Shown here: positions 29,440-39,230 of the stretch, in pieces
How the letters are laid out: the number at the start of each line of letters is the position of its first letter
Position numbering within the stretch: the stretch's first letter is position 1
DNA from: Gemmatimonadota bacterium
Lineage (GTDB): Bacteria > Gemmatimonadota > Gemmatimonadetes > Longimicrobiales > Gaopeijiaceae
Direction: 5' to 3'
Length of the DNA stretch: 64,000 nucleotides
Assembly: GCA_030428885.1 (NCBI GenBank)
Contig: JAUIEJ010000003.1
Location: 186,001-250,000 of the forward strand
Position numbers and translations under genes: made by a program
Notes under the pieces: generated by a model
What the model was told of the DNA's origin: nothing
Seen by the model: the letters and a program-made list of their open reading frames with translations, nothing else
The model's database searches: none

Positions 29440-29835
29440 ATGGCGGAACAGACGAAGATCCAGAAGGTCGGTCGCCGGAAGACCGCGACGGCCCGCGTGC
29501 TCCTTCGCCCGGGGTCGGGCGCCTGGACCATCAACGGCCGGACGCTGCAGGACTACTTCCCCCGGCCCAGTCTCCAGGCCCGGGCCGACGAGGCCCTGCG
29601 GCTCACCGAGTCCGAGGGGCTGTACGACGTGACCGTCCGCGTGCGCGGGGGCGGCCTCACGGGCCAGGCCGACGCGGTGCGCCTCGGCCTCGCCCGGGCG
29701 CTGGTCGAGGTGGACGAAGAGCATCGCCCCTCGCTGCGGCAGGGCGGGCTCCTCACCCGGGATTCCCGGAAGGTCGAGCGGAAGAAGCCCGGCCGTCCCA
29801 AGGCCCGGAAGCGGTTCCAGTTCTCGAAGCGCTGA
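29440..29835 (+). CDS. rpsI: 30S ribosomal protein S9
   Basis: VGRRKTATARV...; C-terminus ARKRFQFSKR. Confidence 0.97.
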   Translation: MAEQTKIQKVGRRKTATARVLLRPGSGAWTINGRTLQDYFPRPSLQARADEALRLTESEGLYDVTVRVRGGGLTGQADAVRLGLARALVEVDEEHRPSLRQGGLLTRDSRKVERKKPGRPKARKRFQFSKR

Positions 29836-29894
29836 TCGCTTCGACTATCCTGACCGGGGCGTAATCGGCCCCACGAAAACGAGAACGAGTGTCC

Positions 29895-30782
29895 ATGGAG
29901 CAGGTCGGTCTCCCCCAGTTGCTGGAAGCAGGTGTCCATTTCGGGCACCAGACCCGCCGTTGGAATCCGAAGATGCGTCGGTTCATCTTCACGGAGCGCA
30001 ACGGCATCCACATCATCGATCTCCGGAAGACGCTGGATCGCCTGCGGGCGGCCCAGAACGCCGTGCGGGGAACGGTGCTCAAGGGGGAGCGGGTGCTCTT
30101 CGTCTGCACGAAGAAGCAGCTTCGCTCCATCATCGAGGAAGAGGCCCGGCGCTGTGGCTCGTTCTACGTCACGGAGCGCTGGCTCGGCGGCATGCTCACC
30201 AACTTCCAGACCATCCGGAAGCAGATCCGGCGTCTGAAGGAGCTGGAGCGGGGGCAGGAGGAGAACGCCTTCGAGTTCTACACGAAGAAGGAGCGTCTCC
30301 TCCTGGACCGGGAGCGGGCCAAGCTGGACAAGTACCTCTCGGGGGTGAAGGACATGAGCCGGCTCCCCGCCGCCATGTTCGTGGTGGACGCCCGGCGGGA
30401 GCACATCGCCGTGAAGGAGGCCGCACGCCTCGGCATCCCGGTGATCGCCATCGCCGACACCAACGCCGACCCCGATCTCATCGACTACCCGATCCCGGGC
30501 AACGACGATGCGATCCGCTCGGTGAGCCTCATCACCCGGGCCGTGGCCGACGCCATCGAAACGGCTCGGCGCGAGGTGCCCGAAGAGGAGCGGCCGGTTC
30601 CCGAGGCCGAGGCCACCACCTACTCCACCGAGACCGGCGAGAAGGCAGCGGAGGCCGATTCGGAGCGCCCCCAGCGGCGGCGCCCGCGGCGGAAGCGGCG
30701 GCCCCGCCCCGAGGTCATCGCCCAGCATCTGAAGAGCGGCGACGACGACGAAGGAGAGTCGGGAGACGACGGCGAGGACTGA
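29895..30782 (+). CDS. rpsB: 30S ribosomal protein S2 with charged C-terminal extension
   Basis: [35 protein letters not shown]; alternative GTG at 29889. Confidence 0.97.
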   Translation: MEQVGLPQLLEAGVHFGHQTRRWNPKMRRFIFTERNGIHIIDLRKTLDRLRAAQNAVRGTVLKGERVLFVCTKKQLRSIIEEEARRCGSFYVTERWLGGMLTNFQTIRKQIRRLKELERGQEENAFEFYTKKERLLLDRERAKLDKYLSGVKDMSRLPAAMFVVDARREHIAVKEAARLGIPVIAIADTNADPDLIDYPIPGNDDAIRSVSLITRAVADAIETARREVPEEERPVPEAEATTYSTETGEKAAEADSERPQRRRPRRKRRPRPEVIAQHLKSGDDDEGESGDDGED

Positions 30783-30812
30783 CGCCGAGCATCCCCACTT
30801 TCCGGATTGAAG

Positions 30813-30872
30813 GGAGGCGGCAGCCGGTCGAGGGAACGCCCTGGGGCGTCCCCTCCCGCTTCCGCCTCTTTT
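30813..30872 (+). terminator. hairpin + T-tract between rpsB and tsf
   Basis: GAGGCGG (30814-30820)/CCGCCTC (30862-30868)+TTTT, with inner GAGGGAACGCCC/GGGCGTCCCCTC. Confidence 0.65.
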
Positions 30873-30941
30873 CACGACGTGGACCGGGCGCCGAGCCCGG
30901 ACGGAATCCAAACGAACGCAACGCACGCGAGCGAGATCGAG

Positions 30942-31535
30942 ATGGCCATCAGCGCGAAGCAGGTGAAGGAGCTCCGGGACCTCACGGGGGCCGGCATGAT
31001 GGACTGCAAGAAGGCCCTCCAGGAGACCGACGGCGATCTGGACAAGGCCGTGGACCTTCTCCGGAGCAAGGGGGCGGCCAAGGCCGCCAAGCGGGAGGGC
31101 AAGAGCGCTTCCGAGGGCACCATCGGCACCTACGTCCACCACTCGGGCAAGGTGGGGGTCATGGTCGAGCTCAACTGTGAGACCGACTTCGTGGCCAACA
31201 CCGAGGACTTCCAGCAGCTCGCCCGGGACGTGGCCATGCACATCGCCGCCAGCGGTCCCATCGCCGTGAGCTCCGACGAGATCCCCGCCGACGAGGTGGA
31301 GCGGGAGCGGGCCGTGTACATGGCCCAGGTCGTCGAAGAGGGAAAGCCCGAGAACATCCGGGAGAAGATCGTCGAGGGGAAGCTCAAGAAGTGGTTCAAG
31401 GACGTGGCCCTTCTGGAGCAGCCGTTCGTGAAGGAGCCGGACGTCACGGTGGCCGAGCTGGTGACCCGGGTGTCGGCCAAGACCGGCGAGAAGATCGAAG
31501 TCTCCCGGTTCGCCCGCTTCACCATCGGCGGATGA
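30942..31535 (+). CDS. tsf: elongation factor Ts
   Basis: ISAKQVKELRDLTGAGMMDCKKALQETDGD. Confidence 0.97.
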   Translation: MAISAKQVKELRDLTGAGMMDCKKALQETDGDLDKAVDLLRSKGAAKAAKREGKSASEGTIGTYVHHSGKVGVMVELNCETDFVANTEDFQQLARDVAMHIAASGPIAVSSDEIPADEVERERAVYMAQVVEEGKPENIREKIVEGKLKKWFKDVALLEQPFVKEPDVTVAELVTRVSAKTGEKIEVSRFARFTIGG

Positions 31536-31634
31536 TCCAGGGGTCCGGCCCGGCCGCTCGCGGTCAGGCCGGACCCGCTCCCGCAGCCCACGTGCCCCGA
31601 GGCGCCGCCTCGCCAACTCCACGGAGCTCCCAGC

Positions 31635-32357
31635 ATGTCCGAACAGGGTGAGTCCGCCTACCGCCGAGTCCTGGTGAAGCTGTCGGGTGAGGCCCTGGCG
31701 GGAGACCGGGGATTCGGGATCGAGCCCGAGGTGGTGGACCGCATCACCGACGAGATCCGCGCCATCCACCATATGGGCGTGGCCCTGGGGGTGGTCATCG
31801 GCGGCGGGAACATCGTCCGTGGAGCCCTGGCGTCCCAGAAGGGCATGGACCGGGTCCAGGCCGACTACATGGGGATGCTGGCCACCATCATCAACGCCCT
31901 GGCGGTCCAGGATCTCCTGGAGCGGAAGGGCGTGGAGGTGCGGGTCATGACGGCGATCCGCATGGAGGAGATCGCCGAGCCCTACATCCGGCGCCGGGCC
32001 ATGCGCCACATGGAGAAGGGGCGGGTGGTGCTCTTCGCCGGGGGCACGGGCAACCCGTACTTCTCCACCGACACCGCGGCGGTTCTCCGGGCCATCGAGA
32101 TGGAGGCCGACGTGGTGATCAAGGCCACCAAGGTCCGGGGGGTCTTCACGTCCGACCCCACCAAGGACCCCGACGCCGAGTTCCTTCCCACGGTGTCGTT
32201 CCAGGAGGTCATGACTCGGGAATTGGCCGTCATGGACGCCGCCGCCGTGTCGCTCTGCAAGGAGAACGGCTTGCCCATCATCGTTCTCAATCTGGAGAAT
32301 CGGGGCGCCGTGGCCGCCGCCATTCGCGGCGACCGGGTCGGCACCCTGGTCTCGTAG
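31635..32357 (+). CDS. pyrH: UMP kinase
   Basis: RVLVKLSGEALAGDRGFGIEP; GGGNIVRG. Confidence 0.97.
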   Translation: MSEQGESAYRRVLVKLSGEALAGDRGFGIEPEVVDRITDEIRAIHHMGVALGVVIGGGNIVRGALASQKGMDRVQADYMGMLATIINALAVQDLLERKGVEVRVMTAIRMEEIAEPYIRRRAMRHMEKGRVVLFAGGTGNPYFSTDTAAVLRAIEMEADVVIKATKVRGVFTSDPTKDPDAEFLPTVSFQEVMTRELAVMDAAAVSLCKENGLPIIVLNLENRGAVAAAIRGDRVGTLVS

Positions 32358-32438
32358 TCCCCGGGGCCCCGCCCTGTTACCTTCCACCCTCTGTCGCTCC
32401 GATCTCGCCCGAGCTCGAACAGGACCCGGAGGTCGCCC

Positions 32439-32990
32439 ATGCCGTCGTTGAAGGAAGCCCGGTCCCGCATGTCGGACGCCATCGAAGCCCTCCGGCGTGA
32501 ATTCGCCACCGTCCGGACCGGGAAGGCGTCCCCCGCATTGCTGGACACCGTCAAGGTGGAAGCATACGGCGGCAAGATGCCGCTGAACCAGGTGGCCTCG
32601 GTGCACACGCCCGACGCCACCCTCCTGGTGGTCCAGCCCTTCGACAAGTCGCTGCTGGGCGAGATCGAGAAGGGGATCCAGATGGCCGATCTCGGCCTGA
32701 ATCCGGGCAACGACGGAAACGTGGTGCGGGTGCCCATTCCGCCCCTGACCGAGGAGCGGCGGAAGGAGTTCGCCAAGCTGCTCCACAAAATGGCCGAGGA
32801 GGCCAAGGTGTCGATTCGCCACGCTCGGAAGGTGGCCCGGGACGAGATCCAGAAGCGCATCAAGGATCACGAGGTCGGCGAGGACGACGGGCACCGCCAA
32901 CTCGACGAGGTGGAGAAGGTCACCCACGAATTCACCGACCAGATCGACGAGCTCCTGAAGCGAAAGGAGCACGAGGTCATGGAAATCTGA
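32439..32990 (+). CDS. frr: ribosome recycling factor
   Basis: EFATVRTGKASPALLDTVKVEAYG; RRELAK-type helical ends. Confidence 0.97.
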   Translation: MPSLKEARSRMSDAIEALRREFATVRTGKASPALLDTVKVEAYGGKMPLNQVASVHTPDATLLVVQPFDKSLLGEIEKGIQMADLGLNPGNDGNVVRVPIPPLTEERRKEFAKLLHKMAEEAKVSIRHARKVARDEIQKRIKDHEVGEDDGHRQLDEVEKVTHEFTDQIDELLKRKEHEVMEI

Positions 32991-33010
32991 GGCGTACGCC
33001 TTCCCCGCCG

Positions 33011-33760
33011 ATGTCGTCGGACACCCTCGAGCGCATCCGCCTCTGCGGCGCCGTGCCGCAGCACGTGGCCGTCATCATGGACGGCAACGGTCGTTGGGCC
33101 GTGCAGAGGGGACTTCCGCGTCACGCCGGTCACCGCCAGGGCATGAACGCGGTGCGGGAGGCCGTGGAGGGCGCCCGACAGGCCGGCGTGGAGGTGCTGA
33201 CGCTCTTCGCGTTCTCCACCGAAAACTGGCAGCGGCCGTCGTCGGAGATCGGGGCCCTCATGGGGCTCCTCCGGCTGTATGCCGAGAAGGAGAAGCGGGA
33301 GCTCAAGCGGCAGGGCGTGGAGGTGCACGTCCTGGGGGAGCTCCACCGCCTCGACGAGGGCACCCGCAAGTCGGTGGACGCCATCGTGGAGGGCACCCGG
33401 GGAGGCGAGGCCATGCGGCTCAACCTCATGATCTCGTACAGCGGTCGGGAGGAGCTGCTCCGGGCGGTGCGGGCCCTGGCCCGGGACGCCGCCGCCGGGC
33501 GTCTCGACCCCGAGTCCATCGACGACGAGGTGCTGGAGGGTCGACTCTTCACCGCCGGGCTGCCCGATCCCGACCTCCTGATCCGGACGTCGGGGGAATT
33601 GCGCATCTCGAACTTCCTGCTCTGGCAGCTCGCCTACACCGAGATCCACGTGACCCCCGTGCTCTGGCCCGAGTTCACCCGGGAGCACCTCTTCGACGCG
33701 GTTCTCGACTACCAGGGCCGGGAGCGGCGGTTCGGGCGGGTCACGGCGGGCGAGGGATGA
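33011..33760 (+). CDS. uppS: isoprenyl transferase / undecaprenyl diphosphate synthase
   Basis: HVAVIMDGNGRWAVQRGLPRHAGHRQG; RTSGELRISNFLLWQLAYTE. Confidence 0.97.
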   Translation: MSSDTLERIRLCGAVPQHVAVIMDGNGRWAVQRGLPRHAGHRQGMNAVREAVEGARQAGVEVLTLFAFSTENWQRPSSEIGALMGLLRLYAEKEKRELKRQGVEVHVLGELHRLDEGTRKSVDAIVEGTRGGEAMRLNLMISYSGREELLRAVRALARDAAAGRLDPESIDDEVLEGRLFTAGLPDPDLLIRTSGELRISNFLLWQLAYTEIHVTPVLWPEFTREHLFDAVLDYQGRERRFGRVTAGEG

Positions 33761-34632
33761 AGCCCGGAGAACTGCCGCGACGGGTCGCCGTCGCGGTGGT
33801 GGGCATTCCCCTGGTGTTGGGGGCCCTCCATCTCGGGGGGTGGGCCCTGGGCGGGCTCATCGCCCTGGCCGCCGCCCTGGGCGCCCGGGAGTTCTACGCC
33901 CTGGTCCGGGCCCGGGGGGGACGTCCCTTCGGGGCCGTGGGCATGCTGGGGGCCGCCGGCCTGGTTCTGGCGGCCACGGCGGTGCCCCGCCTCGACGAGG
34001 CGGCCGCCCCCATGATGGCGGGGTTGGTGGCCCTCACCCTCCTGCTCCTGGGCGTGTCCGTGTGGCGCCGTTGGCCCGACGGGCACCCTCTGGCCGACAC
34101 CGCCTCCACCGTGGCGGGCGTGGTCTACACCGGCGGCGCCCTGGCCTTCGTGCCCCTCCTGCGGGCGCTGCCGGAGGCGCTGGGGGTGGAGACCGATCCG
34201 CTGCGGGCCTCGGCCTTCGTGCTCCTGCCCCTCCTCACCACCTGGGCCGGCGACTCGGCGGCCTTTTTCGTGGGCCATGCGGTGGGCCGGACGAAGCTGG
34301 CCCCTCACGCCAGCCCCGGGAAGACCGTGGAGGGCGGGCTGGCGGGTCTGGCCGGTGCCGTGGCCGCCGGGGGGCTGGTGGCCTGGTGGGGGCCGGCGAA
34401 CTTCGGCGCGGCCGCTCTGGACGTGCCCGTGGCCATGGCCCTGGGGGCGGTGCTGGGCGCCGGCGCCCAGGTGGGCGACCTGGCCGAGTCGGTGCTCAAA
34501 CGGGAGGCGGGGGTCAAGGACTCGGGCACCCTTCTGCCGGGACACGGCGGGGTGCTGGACCGGCTCGACGCCCTCCTCTTCGCCATTCCCCTGGCGTGGC
34601 TGCTGTTGTCCGTGCCGGGAGTCCTGGGGTGA
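33757..34632 (+). CDS. cdsA: phosphatidate cytidylyltransferase
   Basis: multi-TM; C-terminal LKREAGVKDSGTLLPGHGGVLDRLD CDS signature; ATGA overlap with uppS. Confidence 0.94.
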   Translation: MKPGELPRRVAVAVVGIPLVLGALHLGGWALGGLIALAAALGAREFYALVRARGGRPFGAVGMLGAAGLVLAATAVPRLDEAAAPMMAGLVALTLLLLGVSVWRRWPDGHPLADTASTVAGVVYTGGALAFVPLLRALPEALGVETDPLRASAFVLLPLLTTWAGDSAAFFVGHAVGRTKLAPHASPGKTVEGGLAGLAGAVAAGGLVAWWGPANFGAAALDVPVAMALGAVLGAGAQVGDLAESVLKREAGVKDSGTLLPGHGGVLDRLDALLFAIPLAWLLLSVPGVLG

Positions 34633-35801
34633 TTCGCATCGCCCTCCTGGGGGCCACCGGGTCCATCGGCCGCTCCACCCTGGAGGTGGTCCGCCGCCAC
34701 GGCGACCGGTTCCGCATCGTGGGCGTGTCGGCCCATCGCTCGGTGGACGCCCTGGCGGGCATCGTGGACGAGATGGAGCCCGAGGTGGCGGTGGTGGCCG
34801 ATCCCTCGGCGCTGAACGGTGCCGCGGCCACGGGGCGGGCCGGAGCCACCGAATGGCGGAGCGGGCCCGAGGCCGTGGCGGAACTGGCTCGCCGCGGTGA
34901 CGTGGATGTGGTGGTGAACGCCCTGGTGGGGGCGGCGGGCCTCGACGCCACCCTGGCGGCGCTGGAGGCGGGGCATCGCCTCGCCCTGGCCAACAAGGAG
35001 TCGCTGGTGGCGGGGGGACCCCTGGTGCGCCGGGTGTTGGCCCGGGGCTCAGGTACCCTGGTGCCCGTGGACTCGGAGCATTCGGCGATTCTCCAGTGCA
35101 TGGAGGGGGCGCCCCGGGATTCGGTGGCCCGGGTGGTCCTCACGGCCTCGGGGGGCCCGTTCCGAGGCTGGACTTCGGACCGACTGGCCCATGTGGGCCC
35201 CGACGCCGCCCTCAAGCATCCCACCTGGGACATGGGCGCCAAGATCTCCATCGATTCGGCCACCCTGGCCAACAAGTCGCTGGAGGTCATCGAGGCCCAC
35301 GTGTTGTACGGCCTGGACTACGACCGCATCGGCGCCGTGGTCCACCCCCAGTCCATCGTCCACTCCTTCGTGGAGTTCGTCGACGGGTCGGTCCTGGCTC
35401 AGGTGGGCGATCCCACCATGGAGTTGCCGATCCTCTATGCCCTCACGTACCCGGAGCGGCGTCCCGATCCGGTGCTCCGGGGGTTCGATCCCGTGGCGGC
35501 CTCTCCCCTCACCTTCGAGGAGATCGACCACGACGCCTTTCCCCTCTTCGGGCTGGGCGTGGACGCGGGACGTCGGGGGGGCGTGGCGCCCGCGGCCTTC
35601 AACGCGGGGAACGAAATCGCCGTGGCGGCGTTTCTTGAGAGGCGGGTCTCCTTCCCGGGCATGGCCCGGGTGGTGGACGCCGCGCTCGAGGCCGTGGGCG
35701 CAGCGGAGCCCGCCTCGGTGGACGAGGTACGGGAGGCGGATCGGGAGGCCCGGCGGGCGGCCCGGGCCGAGGTGGAACGACTCAAGGAACGCACTGCATG
35801 A
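34629..35801 (+). CDS. dxr: 1-deoxy-D-xylulose-5-phosphate reductoisomerase
   Basis: LLGATGSIGRSTLEVV; TLVPVDSEHSAILQC; GAKISIDSATLANKSLEVIEAH. Confidence 0.96.
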   Translation: MIRIALLGATGSIGRSTLEVVRRHGDRFRIVGVSAHRSVDALAGIVDEMEPEVAVVADPSALNGAAATGRAGATEWRSGPEAVAELARRGDVDVVVNALVGAAGLDATLAALEAGHRLALANKESLVAGGPLVRRVLARGSGTLVPVDSEHSAILQCMEGAPRDSVARVVLTASGGPFRGWTSDRLAHVGPDAALKHPTWDMGAKISIDSATLANKSLEVIEAHVLYGLDYDRIGAVVHPQSIVHSFVEFVDGSVLAQVGDPTMELPILYALTYPERRPDPVLRGFDPVAASPLTFEEIDHDAFPLFGLGVDAGRRGGVAPAAFNAGNEIAVAAFLERRVSFPGMARVVDAALEAVGAAEPASVDEVREADREARRAARAEVERLKERTA

Positions 35802-37156
35802 CCATCATCGCCACCATCGTCGTACTCGGCGTACTCATCTTCGTGCACGAACTGGGGCACTTCGCCGCCGCCAAGTCGGTGGGCATCGAGGTGCAGCGTT
35901 TCTCCATCGGCCTGGGCCCCAAGATCTGGGGATTCCAGCGAGGGGAAACCGAGTACGTGTTGTCGGTGATCCCCCTGGGCGGCTACGTGAAGATGGGGGG
36001 GATGGACGACGAGGTCATGGACCGCATCGAGGGCGGGGCGGTCTCCAACGAGCCGCGCAAACCCGGCCCCCGGGACTTCGACGGCAAGCCCTTGTGGGCC
36101 CGGGCGTGGGTGATCTCGGCCGGCGTCATCATGAACATGCTGTTCGCCCTCGTCACCTACGCCTTCGTGGCCGGGTTCTGGGGCGCGTCGTACGCCGAAA
36201 CGACCCAGTTGGGTACGGTCCGGGCCGGGCTCCTGCCCGCCGGGACCGAGGCCCTCCAGGACCTGCCCCTGGGGTCGTCCATCGAACGGATCGGCGACAC
36301 CGAGGTGGAGCACTGGGGCGAGGTGCGCCGGAGCCTCTACGAGGCGGTGCCCGGCCCCCTGACCATCGAGACCCGGGATCCCGCGGCCTCGGTGACCATC
36401 CGCGTCCCCGCCGACGAGGAACAGCGCGCGCTCCTGTCGGCCGCCCTGGACTACTGGTCCGACCCGGTGATCGCCCAGGTCGCGCCCGGGTCGCCTGCCG
36501 AGCGGGGAGGGATCGAGGCCGGCGACCGTGTCCTCGCCGTGGACGGGGTCCCGGTGCGATCCTGGTGGGATCTCCAGTCCATGATCCACGAGCGCCTGGA
36601 CGTGGAGACCACCCTCACGCTCCAGCGGGACGGCGCGGAGCTGGTCCGGATGGTGACTCCGGAGCGCTCCACGGCCACGGACCCGGACACGGGAGAGGAG
36701 CGGGTGGTGGGGGCCATGGGCATCGTCCCCTCCACGGCCCGGGTCACCGAACGCATCACCGTGGGCCAGGCCGTGGTGGCCGGATGGAATCAGACCGTGG
36801 CCGTGACGGGCATGATCCTGGGCTTCCTCCGGGACCTGGTCACGGGGGGCGTGTCGCCCCGCTCCATGGGGAGCATCGTCACCATCGGCGAGGCGTCGGG
36901 GCAGGCCGCCGCCATGGGCATGGACATGTTCCTGAGCTTCATGGCCCTGTTCAGCGTGAACCTCGCCGTGCTCAATCTCCTGCCCATTCCCGTCCTGGAC
37001 GGAGGCCACCTCCTCTTCCTGGCCATCGAGGCGGTGCGGGGAAGAGCCCTCTCGGTGGAGCAGCGCCTCCGATGGTCCAACGTGGGATTCCTCATCGTCA
37101 TGGGAATCATGATCTGGGCCCTGGGCAACGACATGCTCCGCCTCTTCGGGCTGTAG
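35798..37156 (+). CDS. rseP: RIP (site-2) metalloprotease RseP-like
   Basis: FVHELGHFAAAKSVGI HExxH, PDZ domain, NLLPIPVLDGGHL. Confidence 0.94.
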   Translation: MTIIATIVVLGVLIFVHELGHFAAAKSVGIEVQRFSIGLGPKIWGFQRGETEYVLSVIPLGGYVKMGGMDDEVMDRIEGGAVSNEPRKPGPRDFDGKPLWARAWVISAGVIMNMLFALVTYAFVAGFWGASYAETTQLGTVRAGLLPAGTEALQDLPLGSSIERIGDTEVEHWGEVRRSLYEAVPGPLTIETRDPAASVTIRVPADEEQRALLSAALDYWSDPVIAQVAPGSPAERGGIEAGDRVLAVDGVPVRSWWDLQSMIHERLDVETTLTLQRDGAELVRMVTPERSTATDPDTGEERVVGAMGIVPSTARVTERITVGQAVVAGWNQTVAVTGMILGFLRDLVTGGVSPRSMGSIVTIGEASGQAAAMGMDMFLSFMALFSVNLAVLNLLPIPVLDGGHLLFLAIEAVRGRALSVEQRLRWSNVGFLIVMGIMIWALGNDMLRLFGL

Positions 37157-37167
37157 GCGCCGGCCGC

Positions 37168-37989
37168 TCAGAAGAGGGCGAGCTGCCCCGACCCGGGGCG
37201 CCGTCGCAGTCGGGCCACGTCCACGAAGTCGGTGGGCTCGTCCTGGCGGGCCACCTCCAGGGATCCCCCGTACCCGGCCTTCCGGAGGCTGCGCCCCACC
37301 ACGTCGGCCGCCAGTCGGGGGTCGTTGGACTCCTTCGAGAGGTGGGCCAGCACCACGGCCACGAGGTCGTCGTGGAGCAACTCCAGGGCGAAGCGGGCCG
37401 CGGCCTCGTTGCTCAGGTGCCCGTGGCTCGACGCGATCCGGGCCTTCACCGACCAGGGATAGGGCGCCTGGTGGAGCAGCGCCTCGTCGTGGTTGGCCTC
37501 CAGCACCAGGTAGTGGCAGCCCGAGAGGGCGTGGCGGATCCCCGCCGTGGGCCGACCGAGGTCGGTGGCCACCCCCAGGCGGCACCCCGTGTCCCGATCC
37601 ACCACCGCCACGCCCACGGGGTCGGCGGCGTCGTGGACCGTGAGGAACGGTTCGATGCGGAGGGCGCCGATCTCGAAGGGGTGTCCGGCCCGGTACGGTT
37701 CGATCCGCTCCTGGCCTCGGAGGAGCCGGGCGCAGGCCCGGCGGGTCGGCTCGGTGAGGTAGAGGGGGGTGCCGTGACGGCGGGCGTAGACCCCCATGCC
37801 CCGGGTGTGGTCGCCGTGATCGTGGGTGATGACGATGGCGTCCAGGGCGTCGGGGTCCAGCCCCACCACCTCCAGCCGTCGGGCCAGGTCCCGGGCCGAG
37901 AAGCCCGCGTCCACCAGGATGTGGGTGGCCCCCGCCGCCACCAGGATGGCGTTGCCGCCGCTCCCCGACCCCAACACCGAGACCTTCAC
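37168..37989 (-). CDS. MBL-fold metallohydrolase (YycJ/WalJ-like)
   Basis: VKVSVLGSGSGGNAILVAAG...; ITHDHGDHTRGMGVYARR. Confidence 0.88.
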   Translation of the reverse strand: MKVSVLGSGSGGNAILVAAGATHILVDAGFSARDLARRLEVVGLDPDALDAIVITHDHGDHTRGMGVYARRHGTPLYLTEPTRRACARLLRGQERIEPYRAGHPFEIGALRIEPFLTVHDAADPVGVAVVDRDTGCRLGVATDLGRPTAGIRHALSGCHYLVLEANHDEALLHQAPYPWSVKARIASSHGHLSNEAAARFALELLHDDLVAVVLAHLSKESNDPRLAADVVGRSLRKAGYGGSLEVARQDEPTDFVDVARLRRRPGSGQLALF

Positions 37990-38003
37990 GGGGGGGACGG
38001 TCG

Positions 38004-39230
38004 TCAGACGACGCCGTGCACGTCGTCTCGCAGCCGCCGCAGGACCCCTTCCACACCCGGGGTGAGGGACTGACCTCTCCGGGCCATGGCGGCCTGGGCC
38101 ACCTCCACGAACTTGTCGAACCGGAAGGGCTCCACTCCGCCGGCGTTGGCCCACGAGAAGGCCGGGAGGTGTCGCGGCGCCGCCGGGCCCCCGCCGAAGA
38201 CGTTGGATCCGGCCCCCACCACGCCGCCCGTGGTGAGCAGGGTGCCGATGCCCGTCTTCACGTGGTCCCCGAGAAACACCCCCACCTTCATGAGGTTGGT
38301 GTCGTAGCGGCCGTGGGGCAGTTGCACCCGCACGTTGCCGTAGTTGTTCTTGAGGTCGGAGTTGGTGGTGCCCGCGCCCAGGTTGACCCACCGGCCCACC
38401 AGGGCGTGCCCCAGGTAGCCGTCGTGGGCCTTGTTGGCGTAGCCCAGGAAGACGGTGTCGGCGATCTCGCCCCGGAGTTTGCACACCGGCCCGCAGGCGA
38501 CCCGGCTGAGGGAGCCGCCGAACACCACCGATCCGGGCCCCAGGTGGAGGGGACCCGTGAGGCGGGCCGGGCCCGCCACCGTCACTCCGGCTTCCAGGCG
38601 AATGGGGCCGGCCCGCAGGTCCAGGATCACGCCGGGCTCCACCACGGCGTCGCCCACGACGGCCAGGCCGTGATCTCCCAGGCGCACCACCCCGGGGAGG
38701 TCACCGGGGTCGTCGTCGGGTCGGCGGAGGGCGTCCAGGTCCTGGGCGAGGCGGTCGTCGGCGCCGGTGACCAGCGACCACGGCCACGCCAGGAGTTCGG
38801 CCTCCACCCCCACCTCCGTTCCGGGCCGGTGTCCGTCCGGGTCGGCCAGGGCGGCGTCGTCGGGGCCCGGATGGCCCGAGGGCACGCTCCATCCCACCAC
38901 GGCGTCGCCCACCACCAGGGTCACGACCTCGTCGGCGGGGAGGAGCGGAATGCCCAGGGCCACGGCCCGGGACGACCAGTACAGCCGCGACCTGCCGGCG
39001 GCCACCTCGTCGGAGAGCGTGCAGGGGGGGGCGCCCGGTTCGTCCCAGCCCAGGAGCGCGGGACCGGCGAGATGGGCCGCGCAGGACCGACCCGACACCG
39101 CCTCCACTCGCTCCCGGAGCAGGTGGGCGCCGTAGCGCAGTTCGCCCACGGGCCGGGTTTCGGCGAAAGGGGACCAGCGACGCGCCCGGGCGTCGTCGAA
39201 GAGAAGGAGCACGTCGTCACTCGGATTCAT
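38004..39230 (-). CDS. GlmU-family-like left-handed beta-helix protein
   Basis: hexapeptide-repeat C-terminus with LGAGTTNSDLKNNYGNVRVQL; N-terminus lacks canonical nucleotidyltransferase signature. Confidence 0.82.
   Translation of the reverse strand: MNPSDDVLLLFDDARARRWSPFAETRPVGELRYGAHLLRERVEAVSGRSCAAHLAGPALLGWDEPGAPPCTLSDEVAAGRSRLYWSSRAVALGIPLLPADEVVTLVVGDAVVGWSVPSGHPGPDDAALADPDGHRPGTEVGVEAELLAWPWSLVTGADDRLAQDLDALRRPDDDPGDLPGVVRLGDHGLAVVGDAVVEPGVILDLRAGPIRLEAGVTVAGPARLTGPLHLGPGSVVFGGSLSRVACGPVCKLRGEIADTVFLGYANKAHDGYLGHALVGRWVNLGAGTTNSDLKNNYGNVRVQLPHGRYDTNLMKVGVFLGDHVKTGIGTLLTTGGVVGAGSNVFGGGPAAPRHLPAFSWANAGGVEPFRFDKFVEVAQAAMARRGQSLTPGVEGVLRRLRDDVHGVV

Noticed and set aside
29553-32972. 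1139-aa antisense ORF spanning rpsI-rpsB-tsf-pyrH-frr
   Set aside because: Shadow ORF over five conserved housekeeping genes; no recognisable domain.
35191-38073. 960-aa + strand ORF overlapping dxr, rseP and the MBL gene
   Set aside because: Wrong-frame composition artefact; the true genes have catalytic motifs in other frames.
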